64,000 nucleotides of DNA, taken from the NCBI RefSeq assembly GCF_001552595.1, contig NZ_BCRM01000022.1:62001-126000 (forward strand), given 5' to 3'. Below are positions 48,466 to 57,534 of the stretch, one piece after another. Below the pieces are notes generated by a model. The model searched no databases, was not told the origin of the DNA, and saw nothing but the letters and a program-made list of their open reading frames with translations. The translations under genes and the position numbers were made by a program. This DNA is from Rhodococcus erythropolis NBRC 15567. Lineage in GTDB: Bacteria; Actinomycetota; Actinomycetes; Mycobacteriales; Mycobacteriaceae. Numbering within the stretch: the first letter of the stretch is position 1; each line of letters opens with the position of its first letter.

Positions 48466-50787
48466 CTATCGCCGATATTTGGTGGTCCCCGACGAATCGC
48501 GATCGTTGCTGACGATCTTGGCGAAGCATTGATCGTTGGCAATCCGCTTCGAATCGCACCACCCGTTTGCCGCATCCGCATCCGCAAACGTCAAGCCTGC
48601 GACGGTTATCCACCAACCCCGGAGATCGAAGGTCCGCCATTCGTCACTCCAGAGCAGACGCACCTCCGGATACATGAGACGAAGTTCGAGATGCTGTCGC
48701 AGGATCTGGGCAGCAGTCCAATGCACCTGAGCGCCATTGATATCCGCCGCATCGAGTCCGACCCGCTTGGAGGAGATCTGAGCCACCCACCTGTTCGCGA
48801 GGTCACCGATCACAAAGGGGCGATCGGCGTCGGCCTGAGCCCGGAGGGCGTCAAGACTCGCAGATTCGACGTCGCCCGTTGTCGGCTGCGCGCTACGTGT
48901 GGGTCGGATCGGCGTATTGGTGTCACTTCGCGATGCCGGCCCGGATGTCAGGCTGGTATCACTCGTCCCCTCGTCCTCGCATTCGACGAGTTGAGCACCT
49001 GACGCTCTCGAATTGGTCAGACTCGAAGACTCACCGAGAGTGTTCGGCAGCCTCCAGAAGCTACCGAGGTCGTACAGGAACTCGCGCTGGATCGAGTTCG
49101 TCGTGTTCGTCCCATCGGTTCGGGGAAGATAGATCGGCGCATCGGAGAAGTCGAACACCGCCGATGCAACGCTGTGGCCGGTGTCGGTGATCGACACACG
49201 AAGCGCGTCGGTGGAGACGATGTCTCCGCCGGGACATGATGCTTTCATTTCCATTAGAACGACGAGACCCTCTGCCTGCGTGCGGTATTCAACCGGCGTC
49301 AGGGTCGGTGTCCGTCCGCATTTCGTGACGTACTCGTTGCCTCCGTCGAATTCAGGGACAGCGGGCAGCCTGCCCGGTGTCCCTGACGGTCCGCCGGTCG
49401 GTGGGTAGTAGAGGAATTCGTCATTGGAGATCGAGGCGAGTCCGTCGTGGGCCTTCGACCAAGACCAGTGGTTGGTGTGGGAATCGAGTGACCAGCTGAT
49501 GGAGCCGTCGTCGAGTTCAACGGCTAGTACCCTGCCGTCGTTAGGATGGACGAGAATTCGCTCACCGTCCGAGACCGAGTAAGAGAAGTAGTCACCGATC
49601 TTGGTCGACCACAACTGTTCCCCGGTGTCGATTCGGTAGGCCGAGAGCGTGTCCGAGTCGTTGCCCAACACGATGTCGCCGACGATCCGGCGTAGCGAGA
49701 AGTGGTCTCCGCCGATGACCGACCACAACTCGGTGCCGTCGTTCATGTCGTAGGCACCGTGCGAGCCGATGTACGGACGAGAGTTCGATGCCGAGACAAG
49801 CCACGGTGATGCCGGTGCGTCTTCGTCAACTCTAAATCTCTCCGCACCGTTACGGTCGGACACGATGCTGGAGTATCCGTCCGACGGAAATGGCATCGCG
49901 CAGAGGACGCCGGCAAAACCTTGTCCTGGAAGTGCCTCGTAGCCACCCAGATTCGGATTCGAAAGCAGTGCGCCATCGACCGCGTTGAGCGCCGTAGATC
50001 CGATGCTCGAGTAATAGACGATGCCGTCCACGATCTCGAACGAATGCGAATCGCCGGATCCGACGCAGTCGGTTTCCGGTGGAGTTGTCGTTGTCCACGC
50101 CGCGTCGAGATCGTTAGGCGTACCGCGCGAAATCACCAGCCCGGACTGGCTACCGCCGACAGTGAAGACCGCTCCGTCGGAAACCTCGACCAAGGTGGCT
50201 GTATCGGCGTCGACACTCGAACGAATCGCCCCCGAGTCGAGCGAGAAGGAAACGACTCGAGCTGTTCCACCAGGGTTCCTGACGACACAAGGTAGGGCTG
50301 CATCGATCGCGGCGGTCGCACACGACACCGTGCCGGCGACCGGCGTTTGCCATCGAATGGATCCGCTCTCGGCGTCGACTGCTACAAGTTGGGACTGCTG
50401 GCCCTGCTGTGGACCGACCGTAGTGATCAGAGTCTGTCCCACGTCGATGAATCTCGCCGTTCCATAGCTCGCACCGAGCGAATCCGGCCACAGAAATCTT
50501 CCGCCCGGCAGAACCTCGTCAACGTCCAACGACCACCCTGGCGTCGGCTGCGTGGGGTAAGTGTTGACCAGCTGGCCTGCAACCGGTCCATCGGTGTCTC
50601 CCGACCGGAGAATCGTGACAACGGTGACGGCGCCTGCGGCGAGGACCGCGACGGCGGTAAGGGATGCAACGGCAAGAATCCATCCTCGGCCACGAGATTG
50701 AGAGGGCGGAGGATGTCCGGCAACCGGAGCCTGCGGTGGTGAAGGCGGGGGTGGTGGGGGTGGTGGGGGCGGGGGCGGCAACGTCAT
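48466..50787 (-). CDS. Membrane-anchored PQQ-type beta-propeller protein
   Basis: The 773-residue protein begins MTLPPPPPPPPPPPP, then a single membrane helix (about 37-60, ILAVASLTAVAVLAAGAVTVVTIL), then an extracytoplasmic beta-propeller with PQQ-like repeats (for example ESGSIRWQTPV, DGTELWSVIGG, DTGEQLWSTKIG, DDGSISWSLDS). The C-terminal 250 residues include paired cysteines and a second domain ending in a WCDSKRIANDQCFAKIV segment. Such propellers act as protein-binding scaffolds; enzyme use of PQQ is not implied. Function is unknown. Confidence 0.83.
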   Translation of the reverse strand: MTLPPPPPPPPPPPPSPPQAPVAGHPPPSQSRGRGWILAVASLTAVAVLAAGAVTVVTILRSGDTDGPVAGQLVNTYPTQPTPGWSLDVDEVLPGGRFLWPDSLGASYGTARFIDVGQTLITTVGPQQGQQSQLVAVDAESGSIRWQTPVAGTVSCATAAIDAALPCVVRNPGGTARVVSFSLDSGAIRSSVDADTATLVEVSDGAVFTVGGSQSGLVISRGTPNDLDAAWTTTTPPETDCVGSGDSHSFEIVDGIVYYSSIGSTALNAVDGALLSNPNLGGYEALPGQGFAGVLCAMPFPSDGYSSIVSDRNGAERFRVDEDAPASPWLVSASNSRPYIGSHGAYDMNDGTELWSVIGGDHFSLRRIVGDIVLGNDSDTLSAYRIDTGEQLWSTKIGDYFSYSVSDGERILVHPNDGRVLAVELDDGSISWSLDSHTNHWSWSKAHDGLASISNDEFLYYPPTGGPSGTPGRLPAVPEFDGGNEYVTKCGRTPTLTPVEYRTQAEGLVVLMEMKASCPGGDIVSTDALRVSITDTGHSVASAVFDFSDAPIYLPRTDGTNTTNSIQREFLYDLGSFWRLPNTLGESSSLTNSRASGAQLVECEDEGTSDTSLTSGPASRSDTNTPIRPTRSAQPTTGDVESASLDALRAQADADRPFVIGDLANRWVAQISSKRVGLDAADINGAQVHWTAAQILRQHLELRLMYPEVRLLWSDEWRTFDLRGWWITVAGLTFADADAANGWCDSKRIANDQCFAKIVSNDRDSSGTTKYRR

Positions 50788-50809
50788 CGGTTGTGTCTCC
50801 CTCTGTCGA

Positions 50810-51475
50810 TCATTCGTCCGCTAGGCAAAGCACTACGACAGGACTCTCTTTGCGAACCCAATCGGCGGTACACGAAGATGTGGACGTGCCGCGGCTGACT
50901 ACCCGGTGAGTGGCGCTGCTCGAGCTGCATGAGACCGGACTGACGTATGTCTCGCTGGTCCCGTCGCCCTTGTCTGCCCCGAGCCTTCGTACGATGCAGT
51001 CACCTACCGAGGCATTGGCGATGACCGACGCCGTGTCGCTTCCGCTGTACGTCGGCGCCACCGTCCGGGATGTGGTGGTCGCATACGTCGGATAAGTCGT
51101 ACTCGACGATTCAGATGTGTAGTAGAGAGAAGACGCGCTGTCGTAGTCGTCGAACGCGCGGGTGACTGCATTGGCAATGAGAAACATCCACACAATCGAC
51201 AGCACCAGAAGCGCGGTGAAGATGTAGCCGATGACCAGACCGGCGATTGCAAGTCCTCGCCCCTGCTCACCGGTTCGTTTGATCTGCGCCAGCGAAATGT
51301 GGCCGAGCACAATGCCGACCGGCGCCAGCACGAGCGCCCCGACCAGGGCGGCAATTGCGAGGCCGTTCGTGGTCGGAGGTTGGTACAGAACGCCCTGCGG
51401 TTGGGCACTCCAGTACTGCTGCTCCCCACCAGGCGGGGGCGGTGGTGGCGGTGGCGGTGGTGGCGGAAGGGTCAC
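50810..51475 (-). CDS. DUF4190-type membrane protein with exported Cys-rich domain
   Basis: From GTG 51475 the 221-residue protein starts with the same MTLPPPPPPPPPPPP as the next gene, then two membrane helices with NGLAIAALVGALVLAPVGIVLGHISLAQIKRTGEQGRGLAIAGLVIGYI, the DUF4190 pattern. A Ser/Thr/Tyr-rich linker leads to a C-terminal domain with four cysteines (VGDCIVRRL, VSCSSSS, SSCTADW, VVLCLADE) as in septum-formation-like domains. It is the first gene of the three-gene group, 22 bases before the propeller gene. Confidence 0.82.
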   Translation of the reverse strand: MTLPPPPPPPPPPPPGGEQQYWSAQPQGVLYQPPTTNGLAIAALVGALVLAPVGIVLGHISLAQIKRTGEQGRGLAIAGLVIGYIFTALLVLSIVWMFLIANAVTRAFDDYDSASSLYYTSESSSTTYPTYATTTSRTVAPTYSGSDTASVIANASVGDCIVRRLGADKGDGTSETYVSPVSCSSSSATHRVVSRGTSTSSCTADWVRKESPVVVLCLADE

Positions 51476-51597
51476 CGAATAAGCCGTCGATAGCGCATTC
51501 CGTGAATCTAGCGACGCCTCGGAGACCTGTCTGTCGTCCGTTCGGCGGACTGATGCAGAGGTGCCGAAATGTGAAGAGTTCTAACCGGCGAGCAGGC

Positions 51598-52152
51598 TCA
51601 GCCGCCGTAGACCTCAGGGTCCAGGGTGCCGATGTACGGCAGATCGCGGTACCGCTCGGCGTAGTCGAGGCCGTAACCGACGACGAACTCGTTGGGGATG
51701 TCGAAGCCCACGTCGCGGACGTCGACGTCGATCTTGACCGCGTCCGGCTTGCGGAGCAGGGTGACGACCTCGAGCGAAGCGGGATTACGCGTCTTGAGGT
51801 TGCGCATCAACCACGACAACGTCAGGCCCGAGTCGATGATGTCCTCGACGATCAGCACGTGGCGACCGGCAATGTCCTTGTCGAGGTCCTTGAGGATGCG
51901 GACGACGCCCGAAGACGAGGTCGAGGATCCGTAGGAGCTCACGGCCATGAATTCCATCTGCGACGGGATCGGCAGGGCGCGGGCGAAGTCGGTCATGAAG
52001 AAGACCGCTCCCTTGAGGACGCCGATCAGCAGCAGATCCCCTTCGGGGGCGCCTGCCGGGTAACGCTTGGCGATTTCCTCAGCTAGTTCCGCCGTTCGTG
52101 CACGGATCTGTTCTTCGGAGATCAGTACCGATGCGATGTCGCCCTCGTACAC
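51598..52152 (-). CDS. hpt: Hypoxanthine-guanine phosphoribosyltransferase
   Basis: The 184-residue enzyme has the PRPP-binding loop [18 protein letters not shown] (about 95-112), [19 protein letters not shown] and the C-terminal [22 protein letters not shown]. It salvages hypoxanthine and guanine. The GTG start is three bases after the tilS stop, the usual tilS-hpt coupling. This gene resumes the conserved order after the accessory 42-51.5 kb stretch. Confidence 0.96.
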   Translation of the reverse strand: MYEGDIASVLISEEQIRARTAELAEEIAKRYPAGAPEGDLLLIGVLKGAVFFMTDFARALPIPSQMEFMAVSSYGSSTSSSGVVRILKDLDKDIAGRHVLIVEDIIDSGLTLSWLMRNLKTRNPASLEVVTLLRKPDAVKIDVDVRDVGFDIPNEFVVGYGLDYAERYRDLPYIGTLDPEVYGG

Positions 52153-52155
52153 GCG

Positions 52156-53133
52156 TCAAACCCTTCGTCGGTCTTCGAATCCGAGGATCAGCCTGCCACG
52201 TCGCCGGGCCGCCACCAACCTCGCCTCCGGTGTTCCGCCCCCGATCGCGACGCCGCCTTGCCCCCGCCAGTCGATCAACAAGGCGTCGACCGCCCGTAAC
52301 TGTTTGTCCGTCAATGCTTTTGCGCCGCCCTGCAGCAGCCAGGCCCGGAGAGCGCGTCGGCGGATTGCGGTGGGCGCTTCGGCAAGTGTGTCCACTTCCA
52401 CTTCCCCGTCGACGACAGCCCGTAGAAGTAGGGCCTCGGCGTACTCGTCGAGCGCCTCGCCGTCCTCACGCAACTGCGTCGCGGTTCGGGCCAACGCCTC
52501 GGCAACTCCCCCGCCGAGAATTTCTTCGAGCAGCGGCAACGCCTCGTGCCGCAGACGCACGCGAGTGAACTCGGGATTGTTGTTGTGCGGGTCCTCCCAC
52601 GGCGTGATGCCCAGGTCGACGCAGGCCGCCCTGGTCACCGACCGACGGATGCCGAGTAGCGGCCGTCCCCAGGGGGCGTCGAATGCAGCCATACCCTGAA
52701 TCGATCGCCCACCGGACCCGCGGGACAGTCCGAGAAGGACGGTCTCTGCTTGATCGTCGAGCGTGTGTCCGAGCAGAACCGGGAGGTCAGTCCTGGCGTC
52801 GCGCAGAGCGCTGTACCGAGCCTCACGCGCAGCGGCTTCGAGACTCCCACCTTCGGCTACGTCGACGGTCAGCACCGTCGCGGTCCGGCAACCCAGCGCC
52901 AGCGCCTGGTCTGCGGCCGAGCGCGCGACGGCATCAGAACCAGGCTGCAGCCGATGGTCCACGATCAACGCGTCGACAGAATCGGTTTCCGCCACCGCTG
53001 CTGCGGTCAACGCCAATGAATCGGCGCCCCCGGACAGGGCGACGACCACACGGCGTCGTGGCTCGAATGCGACCGTCCATGCCCGCACGGCCTGTCGCAG
53101 CGCCAGGAGGGCAGGCGTCTCAGGCAGCAGCAT
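52156..53133 (-). CDS. tilS: tRNA(Ile)-lysidine synthetase
   Basis: The 325-residue enzyme has the PP-loop VVVALSGGADSLALTAAA (about 29-46), then LIVDHRLQPGSD and LLGHTLDDQAETVLLGLSRGSG. It attaches lysine to C34 of tRNA-Ile(CAU) so that the tRNA reads AUA. The C-terminal half is the shorter actinobacterial form with SGGAKAL-like QGGAKALTDKQL. It begins right at the stop of the metalloprotease gene. Confidence 0.95.
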   Translation of the reverse strand: MLLPETPALLALRQAVRAWTVAFEPRRRVVVALSGGADSLALTAAAVAETDSVDALIVDHRLQPGSDAVARSAADQALALGCRTATVLTVDVAEGGSLEAAAREARYSALRDARTDLPVLLGHTLDDQAETVLLGLSRGSGGRSIQGMAAFDAPWGRPLLGIRRSVTRAACVDLGITPWEDPHNNNPEFTRVRLRHEALPLLEEILGGGVAEALARTATQLREDGEALDEYAEALLLRAVVDGEVEVDTLAEAPTAIRRRALRAWLLQGGAKALTDKQLRAVDALLIDWRGQGGVAIGGGTPEARLVAARRRGRLILGFEDRRRV

Positions 53134-54216
53134 CTAGCCGAGAACGCGCTTTACCCACGCGTCGGGATTGTCGATCTCGTCGAGCAACGGCAAGGTCTCG
53201 GGCCCGGTCCAGATGGTGTTGAACTGCTCCATGCCGACCTTGAGAACCACCGCGTCGACGAAGGCCTTGCCGCGTACGTACTGCGCCATCTTGGCGTCCA
53301 TGCCGAGAAGCATCTTGATGATCCGCTGCACGGGGTTGGACTTGCGCTGCCGACGCTTGTCGAAGGCCGCGCGGATAGTTGCCACCGACGGCACCACGGC
53401 GGGGCCGACGGCGTCCATCACGTGGTCTGCATGCCCTTCGAGGAGGGTGCCGAGTACGAGCATCCGATCCAGCGCGTCACGCTGAGGTTCTGCCTGCGAA
53501 GCACGCAGCAGGCCGATGATCCCGCCCGCCGTCGCACCGTCACTGGAGTCGGGTTCCTTCCGCGAGCGCAGCTCTGCAGCAAGGCGCCCGACAACGTCGG
53601 TCATCGACTCGTCCACCGTCGCACCAAGCGTTTCGACGGATTCCTTCATGTACTCCGCTAGCCACGGCGAGGACGAGAACTGAACCCGGTGGGTGACCTC
53701 GTGCAGGCAGACCCACAACCGGAAGTCACTCGGGTTCAGCCGAAGGGACCGTTCGACGGAGACGATGTTCGGTGTGACCAGAAGCAGGGTGCCGTGCTCG
53801 CCGGTGAACGGGTCGTACTGCCCGAGAATCGCCGAAGACAGGTACGCCAGCATGGCGCCGGCCTGCAAGCCCGCCGGCTTTCCGACGATGAGATTGCCAC
53901 TGCCGTCAGGGTCGGCGCCGGTGAGATGCGCCATCGACCGCGAGGCCGCCGTGATCCACCCGGCCCGGTCAAGCACGTCAGCGGCCGGGACCGGTAGACC
54001 GTCGGCCAAACCGGTCACTTCACGAACCGGCAGTTCTGCACGCTTGGATGCCTCGGCGAGTTCTGCGGTTGCCGTCTCGGCCGTGTAGCGAGACATCGCG
54101 GGGCCGCCGCGCGCCAGTTTTATCCCGGCTTTGGCGGCAAGACTCCAGTCGACGGCACCACCGAGCGGAGCCGAGGCTTCATCATCTTGTGGAGTCTTTT
54201 CGGCCACTATTGGCAC
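53134..54216 (-). CDS. DUF2342 zinc-dependent metalloprotease-like protein (Rv3626c-like)
   Basis: GTG 54216 has GAGGA seven bases upstream and gives 360 residues. The protein has VDWSLAAKAGIKLARGGP at the N-terminus and the metal site LHEVTHRVQFSSSPWLAEYM (HExxH, about 198-217), with a later LLEGHADHVMDAVGP that can give the third ligand. It is wrongly named an F420-biosynthesis protein in some databases. Substrate is unknown. It overlaps dacB by 10 bases and tilS follows at once. Confidence 0.9.
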   Translation of the reverse strand: MPIVAEKTPQDDEASAPLGGAVDWSLAAKAGIKLARGGPAMSRYTAETATAELAEASKRAELPVREVTGLADGLPVPAADVLDRAGWITAASRSMAHLTGADPDGSGNLIVGKPAGLQAGAMLAYLSSAILGQYDPFTGEHGTLLLVTPNIVSVERSLRLNPSDFRLWVCLHEVTHRVQFSSSPWLAEYMKESVETLGATVDESMTDVVGRLAAELRSRKEPDSSDGATAGGIIGLLRASQAEPQRDALDRMLVLGTLLEGHADHVMDAVGPAVVPSVATIRAAFDKRRQRKSNPVQRIIKMLLGMDAKMAQYVRGKAFVDAVVLKVGMEQFNTIWTGPETLPLLDEIDNPDAWVKRVLG

Positions 54217-55616
54217 CCGCAATTCCTCAATGCTCCGGCAATCGCGTCCAGGGCAGGACGGCTCACTTCTGGCGGCCGGTCATTGGACATCAGTGCGAAG
54301 GTGAGCACTCGCCCGTTCTGATCGACCACGAACCCTGACAACGCGCTGGCCGTCGAGAGAGTTCCCGTCTTGGCCCGCACCCAACCCGCACCGGTTCGGT
54401 TTCCGGACGCGTAGCGGTCGGACAAACTTCCTGTTCCGCCGGCCACCGGAAGGTAGTCCAGCAAGGGGCGCAGTTTCGGATCACCGTCACCGGCCGCAGC
54501 CGTCATGACGCGATCGAGTACCTGAGCGGGAATGAGATCGTCGACGGACAACCCGCTGGAATCGTGCAGCGAAACTCCGGTGTAGTCGAACCCGGCGGCC
54601 TGCAGGGTCTTGCCGGTCGCGTCGACGGCTCCGGTGAACGAGGCTTCGATTCCGGAGGCAATCGCGACCTCACGCCCGATGGTCTCGGCGAGCACGTTGT
54701 CGGAATGTTCCATCATCTGCAGCAGCCGGTCGCTCAGCGGCGCCGACTGCACGGTGGCGATCGGCTTGGCACCGGCAGGCGCCGCGCCGAGACTCACGTT
54801 GGCGGGATCGACACCGAGTGCCTGAGCGAGCACCTTGCCCGCGTCCAACGCGGGCGTTTCCGAACGCGGCGACTCGTCTTGAGTGCCGTCGTACCGACCG
54901 CCTTCGATCATCACCGATTCGATCGGGGTGATGTAACCGGCCGCGATGTCAGCGGGGAACCACCCGGTGGCCATGTTGTCGCCCTTGAACAAACTCGAGT
55001 CCACCACGACGCTGGTCACCGGCGTACCGGCAGCCTTGATCTGGTCGACGAGATCCGCGATGTGCGCTGCGTTGGCGTAGTACCCGCTCTGCCCCTTCGG
55101 CGTCGCCGTCAGCGTCGGGTCACCACCGCCGACCAGAACGACCTGCCCGGGGCTCGCTCCGGGGACCACCGTCGTGGCCAGCCTGTGGTCGAGCGGCAGC
55201 TTCAGCAGTGCCGCCGATGCGGTCAGCACCTTCGTCGTGGACGCAGGCGTCATCGGCGTCGACGGGTCTGCGCTCCACAGAATGTTTCCGGTGAGCGCAT
55301 CAGCGACAACTCCGGTGAACTTCCCCAGATCCGGGTTGGCCACGGCCGGGCCGATCGCCGCTGCGATTCCCGACGCGCTCGGGATCGGTGCGTCCGTCGG
55401 GACGGGCACCACCTGAGGTGACGGCGTCACGAGCGCAGGCTGCGGCGACGTAGTCACGGTCGCGCTGCCGGCTGTGTCGTTCGACGTACCGAGTTTCACG
55501 ACGACAACTCCGGCGACGGCCAGTACAACCACTGCACCGACCGCCAGAAGGATGCGGAAGTTACGCCGTCGACTCTCTTCCAACGAGCCGATCTTCTTCT
55601 TTCCTTGGCCCGCCAA
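54207..55616 (-). CDS. dacB: D-alanyl-D-alanine carboxypeptidase, PBP4 (DacB) class
   Basis: The 469-residue protein starts at TTG 55616 (GGAGG four bases upstream). A membrane helix is at about 23-46. The penicillin-binding motifs are [17 protein letters not shown] (SxxK), EHSDNVLAE (SxN) and [16 protein letters not shown] (KTG). It trims the pentapeptide of peptidoglycan outside the membrane. It is divergent from ppa, the order known from M. tuberculosis Rv3627c-Rv3628. Confidence 0.94.
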   Translation of the reverse strand: MAGQGKKKIGSLEESRRRNFRILLAVGAVVVLAVAGVVVVKLGTSNDTAGSATVTTSPQPALVTPSPQVVPVPTDAPIPSASGIAAAIGPAVANPDLGKFTGVVADALTGNILWSADPSTPMTPASTTKVLTASAALLKLPLDHRLATTVVPGASPGQVVLVGGGDPTLTATPKGQSGYYANAAHIADLVDQIKAAGTPVTSVVVDSSLFKGDNMATGWFPADIAAGYITPIESVMIEGGRYDGTQDESPRSETPALDAGKVLAQALGVDPANVSLGAAPAGAKPIATVQSAPLSDRLLQMMEHSDNVLAETIGREVAIASGIEASFTGAVDATGKTLQAAGFDYTGVSLHDSSGLSVDDLIPAQVLDRVMTAAAGDGDPKLRPLLDYLPVAGGTGSLSDRYASGNRTGAGWVRAKTGTLSTASALSGFVVDQNGRVLTFALMSNDRPPEVSRPALDAIAGALRNCGCQ

Positions 55617-55719
55617 CGCCCCTCCGTCTGTGCTCTGCCTACTGGGTGGTCAGGCAACCTTATCCTTGACCCGATATCCTTCCGACGAATCATTACCGAC
55701 ACGACAGCGAGGAATCGGC

Positions 55720-56211
55720 GTGGAGTTCGACGTCACCATCGAGATCCCCAAGGGTCAGCGCAACAAGTACGAGGTCGACCACGTAACCGGTCGCGTCAAA
55801 CTCGATCGCTACCTCTACACAGCTTTCGGCTACCCGGCCGACTACGGCTTCATCGAAAACACCCTGGGTGAGGACGGCGATCCGCTCGACGCCATGGTCC
55901 TGCTCCCCGAGTCGGTCTTCCCCGGCGTCATCGTCGAGGCTCGCGCAGTCGCGATGTTCAAGATGGTCGACGAGGCCGGCGGAGACGACAAGGTCCTCTG
56001 CGTTCCGGCCGGTGACCCCCGCTGGGATCACATCCAGGATCTGGGTGACATCTCACAGTTCGAGCTCGATGCGATCAAGCACTTCTTCGTCCACTACAAG
56101 GACCTCGAGCCGAACAAGCACGTCGAGGCAGCCAACTGGGTCGGCCGCGCCGAGGCAGAGGCCGAGATCGAGGCTTCGATCAAGCGTCTCGCTGCCAACG
56201 GCGGTCACTGA
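55720..56211 (+). CDS. ppa: Inorganic pyrophosphatase, family I
   Basis: GTG 55720 follows GAGGA and gives 163 residues. The protein has [42 protein letters not shown] (metal-binding Asp residues of the DGDPLD signature) and [15 protein letters not shown]. It hydrolyses pyrophosphate in the cytosol and drives biosynthetic reactions. A strong terminator follows at 56234-56270. Confidence 0.97.
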   Translation: MEFDVTIEIPKGQRNKYEVDHVTGRVKLDRYLYTAFGYPADYGFIENTLGEDGDPLDAMVLLPESVFPGVIVEARAVAMFKMVDEAGGDDKVLCVPAGDPRWDHIQDLGDISQFELDAIKHFFVHYKDLEPNKHVEAANWVGRAEAEAEIEASIKRLAANGGH

Positions 56212-56233
56212 GCTCGAGTTCTCAGGCCTAACG

Positions 56234-56270
56234 AAAATCCCCGCACATCGGAAGATGTGCGGGGATTTTT
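56234..56270 (+). terminator. Intrinsic terminator of ppa
   Basis: AAAATCCCCGCACATC and GATGTGCGGGGATTTT form a perfect 16-bp stem with a GGAA tetraloop and a T-run. It is symmetric enough to end the convergent hydratase transcript too. Confidence 0.92.
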
Positions 56271-56280
56271 GTGCTGTTTT

Positions 56281-56330
56281 TACTCGCCCTTGCAGTTCCT
56301 ACTCACCCTTGCAGTTTCTACTCACCCTGG
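56281..56330 (-). repeat. 19-bp tandem repeats at the end of the hydratase gene
   Basis: Two full 19-base units (plus strand TACTCRCCCTTGCAGTTYC) and a 12-base third copy lie head to tail. The third contains the last codons of the hydratase gene (Gly-Glu-stop, minus strand). So the stop codon region was tandemly copied downstream of itself. Confidence 0.8.
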
Positions 56331-57148
56331 AAGACCGGCGGGCGCTTCTGGAAGACGGCGGTGATGGCCTCGGTCAGATCCTGCGAAGGCAGGAACGCCG
56401 CGTTCCAGGCTGCGACGTAGCGAAGGCTGTCGTTCACGCACGCGCTGCGGGTGTGATCGAGCACGTCCTTGATCCCGTGGACCACGAGCGGCGGATTGAG
56501 CGCAATCTCCTTGGCGGTCGCGCGCGCCGCGGCCAGTACCGCGTCGGCATCTTCGAAAACGTCGTTGACGAGGCCGATCTTCTCGGCGCGCGCTGCGTCG
56601 ATGTCCTTGCCGGTCAGAGCCAACTCACGCAGGTGTCCGTCGCCGATGATCGCAGGCAGACGCGCGAGGCTGCCCATGTCTGCGACGATCGCGACCTTGA
56701 CCTCGCGGATGCTGAACTTGGCATCGGCACTTGCGTAGCGGATGTCCGCCGCCGTGATCAGGTCGACGCCGCCGCCGATGCACCAGCCCTGCACAGCTGC
56801 GACGACGGGCTTGCGGCAATCTGCGACGGCATTGATGCCCGACTGCATGCGCTTGATCATGTCGTGGAACTTGGTGCGCGGGCCCGCCTGAGCCTTGTCC
56901 GCGAGGACGGCACCGAATTCACCGCTCATCGCCGGCAGGTCCAGGCCGAACGAGAAGTGCTTGCCGGAACCGGCGATGACGATTGCACGCACCTCGGGAT
57001 CGGCGTCGAGGTCGGCGAAGATTTCGGGGAGTTCATTCCAGAAATCCGGCCCCATCGCGTTGCCCTTGCTCGGCCCGATCAGCGTCACCTGGGCGATGTT
57101 GTCTTCGCGCTCGACGGTGAACGCATTCCAGCTCTTCTGTTCAGTCAT
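56318..57148 (-). CDS. Enoyl-CoA hydratase/isomerase family protein
   Basis: The 276-residue crotonase has GSGKHFSFGLDLPAM (first oxyanion region, about 60-74) and AVQGWCIGGGVDLITAADIRYAS (second, about 118-140), followed by VKVAIVADMGSLARLPAIIGDGHLRELALTG. The Glu/Asp pattern (DMGSLARLP) is that of dienoyl-CoA isomerase-like members. Its neighbours do not define a pathway. It ends inside the tandem repeat at 56281-56330. Confidence 0.9.
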   Translation of the reverse strand: MTEQKSWNAFTVEREDNIAQVTLIGPSKGNAMGPDFWNELPEIFADLDADPEVRAIVIAGSGKHFSFGLDLPAMSGEFGAVLADKAQAGPRTKFHDMIKRMQSGINAVADCRKPVVAAVQGWCIGGGVDLITAADIRYASADAKFSIREVKVAIVADMGSLARLPAIIGDGHLRELALTGKDIDAARAEKIGLVNDVFEDADAVLAAARATAKEIALNPPLVVHGIKDVLDHTRSACVNDSLRYVAAWNAAFLPSQDLTEAITAVFQKRPPVFQGE

Positions 57149-57194
57149 TACTCAAGAGTAACTAAAGGTCGGGCTCAGCCGAAGACCGCTGCCT

Positions 57195-57401
57195 TCATCC
57201 GAAGATTCCTGCCTCGTCAAGTACCAGTACGACGAGGGTGACGGCCATCAGGGCGAACATGATGAGCATCGCCATCCTGGCCGCCCGCTCACTCGTGGGC
57301 GGGAAAACGCGCTGCGCCGGATGCTCTGCCACGTACTCGGACAAGGACATGGTCCTGGCACGTGAGCGTGTCGGATTCTGTACCGCTGCTGTTGTAGCCA
57401 T
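57195..57401 (-). CDS. Small single-span membrane protein
   Basis: The 68-residue protein has a basic, cytoplasmic-looking N-terminus (about 42 residues, with SLSEYVAEHPAQRVFPPTSERAARM) and one membrane helix (MAMLIMFALMAVTLVVLVLD). AAGGATC lies upstream of the ATG. Function is unknown. It lies between the LCP gene and the hydratase on the same strand. Confidence 0.65.
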   Translation of the reverse strand: MATTAAVQNPTRSRARTMSLSEYVAEHPAQRVFPPTSERAARMAMLIMFALMAVTLVVLVLDEAGIFG

Positions 57402-57427
57402 GTCGGTGATCCTTTCAACTACGCAAT

Positions 57428-57465
57428 CTCAGTCAGGTACCCCAAAGGTGAAGTACCCGACTGAG
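57428..57465 (-). terminator. Hairpin downstream of the LCP gene
   Basis: CTCAGTCAGGTAC and GTACCCGACTGAG pair at 12 of 13 positions around a 12-base loop, 70 bases after the LCP stop. It is likely the terminator of that gene. Confidence 0.5.
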
Positions 57466-57534
57466 TTCGACTTCTCCAATGTAGACCCGCAGACCGAAGA
57501 AGTCAGCGTGAGTTTCGTGCGAATTACCTGAGAG

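Noticed and set aside
50740-50787. G-rich tract as a G-quadruplex control element
   Set aside because: The run is explained by twelve Pro codons; quadruplex formation cannot be judged by reading alone.
56234-56270. Possible small RNA or repeat element after ppa
   Set aside because: A plain strong intrinsic terminator explains it fully.
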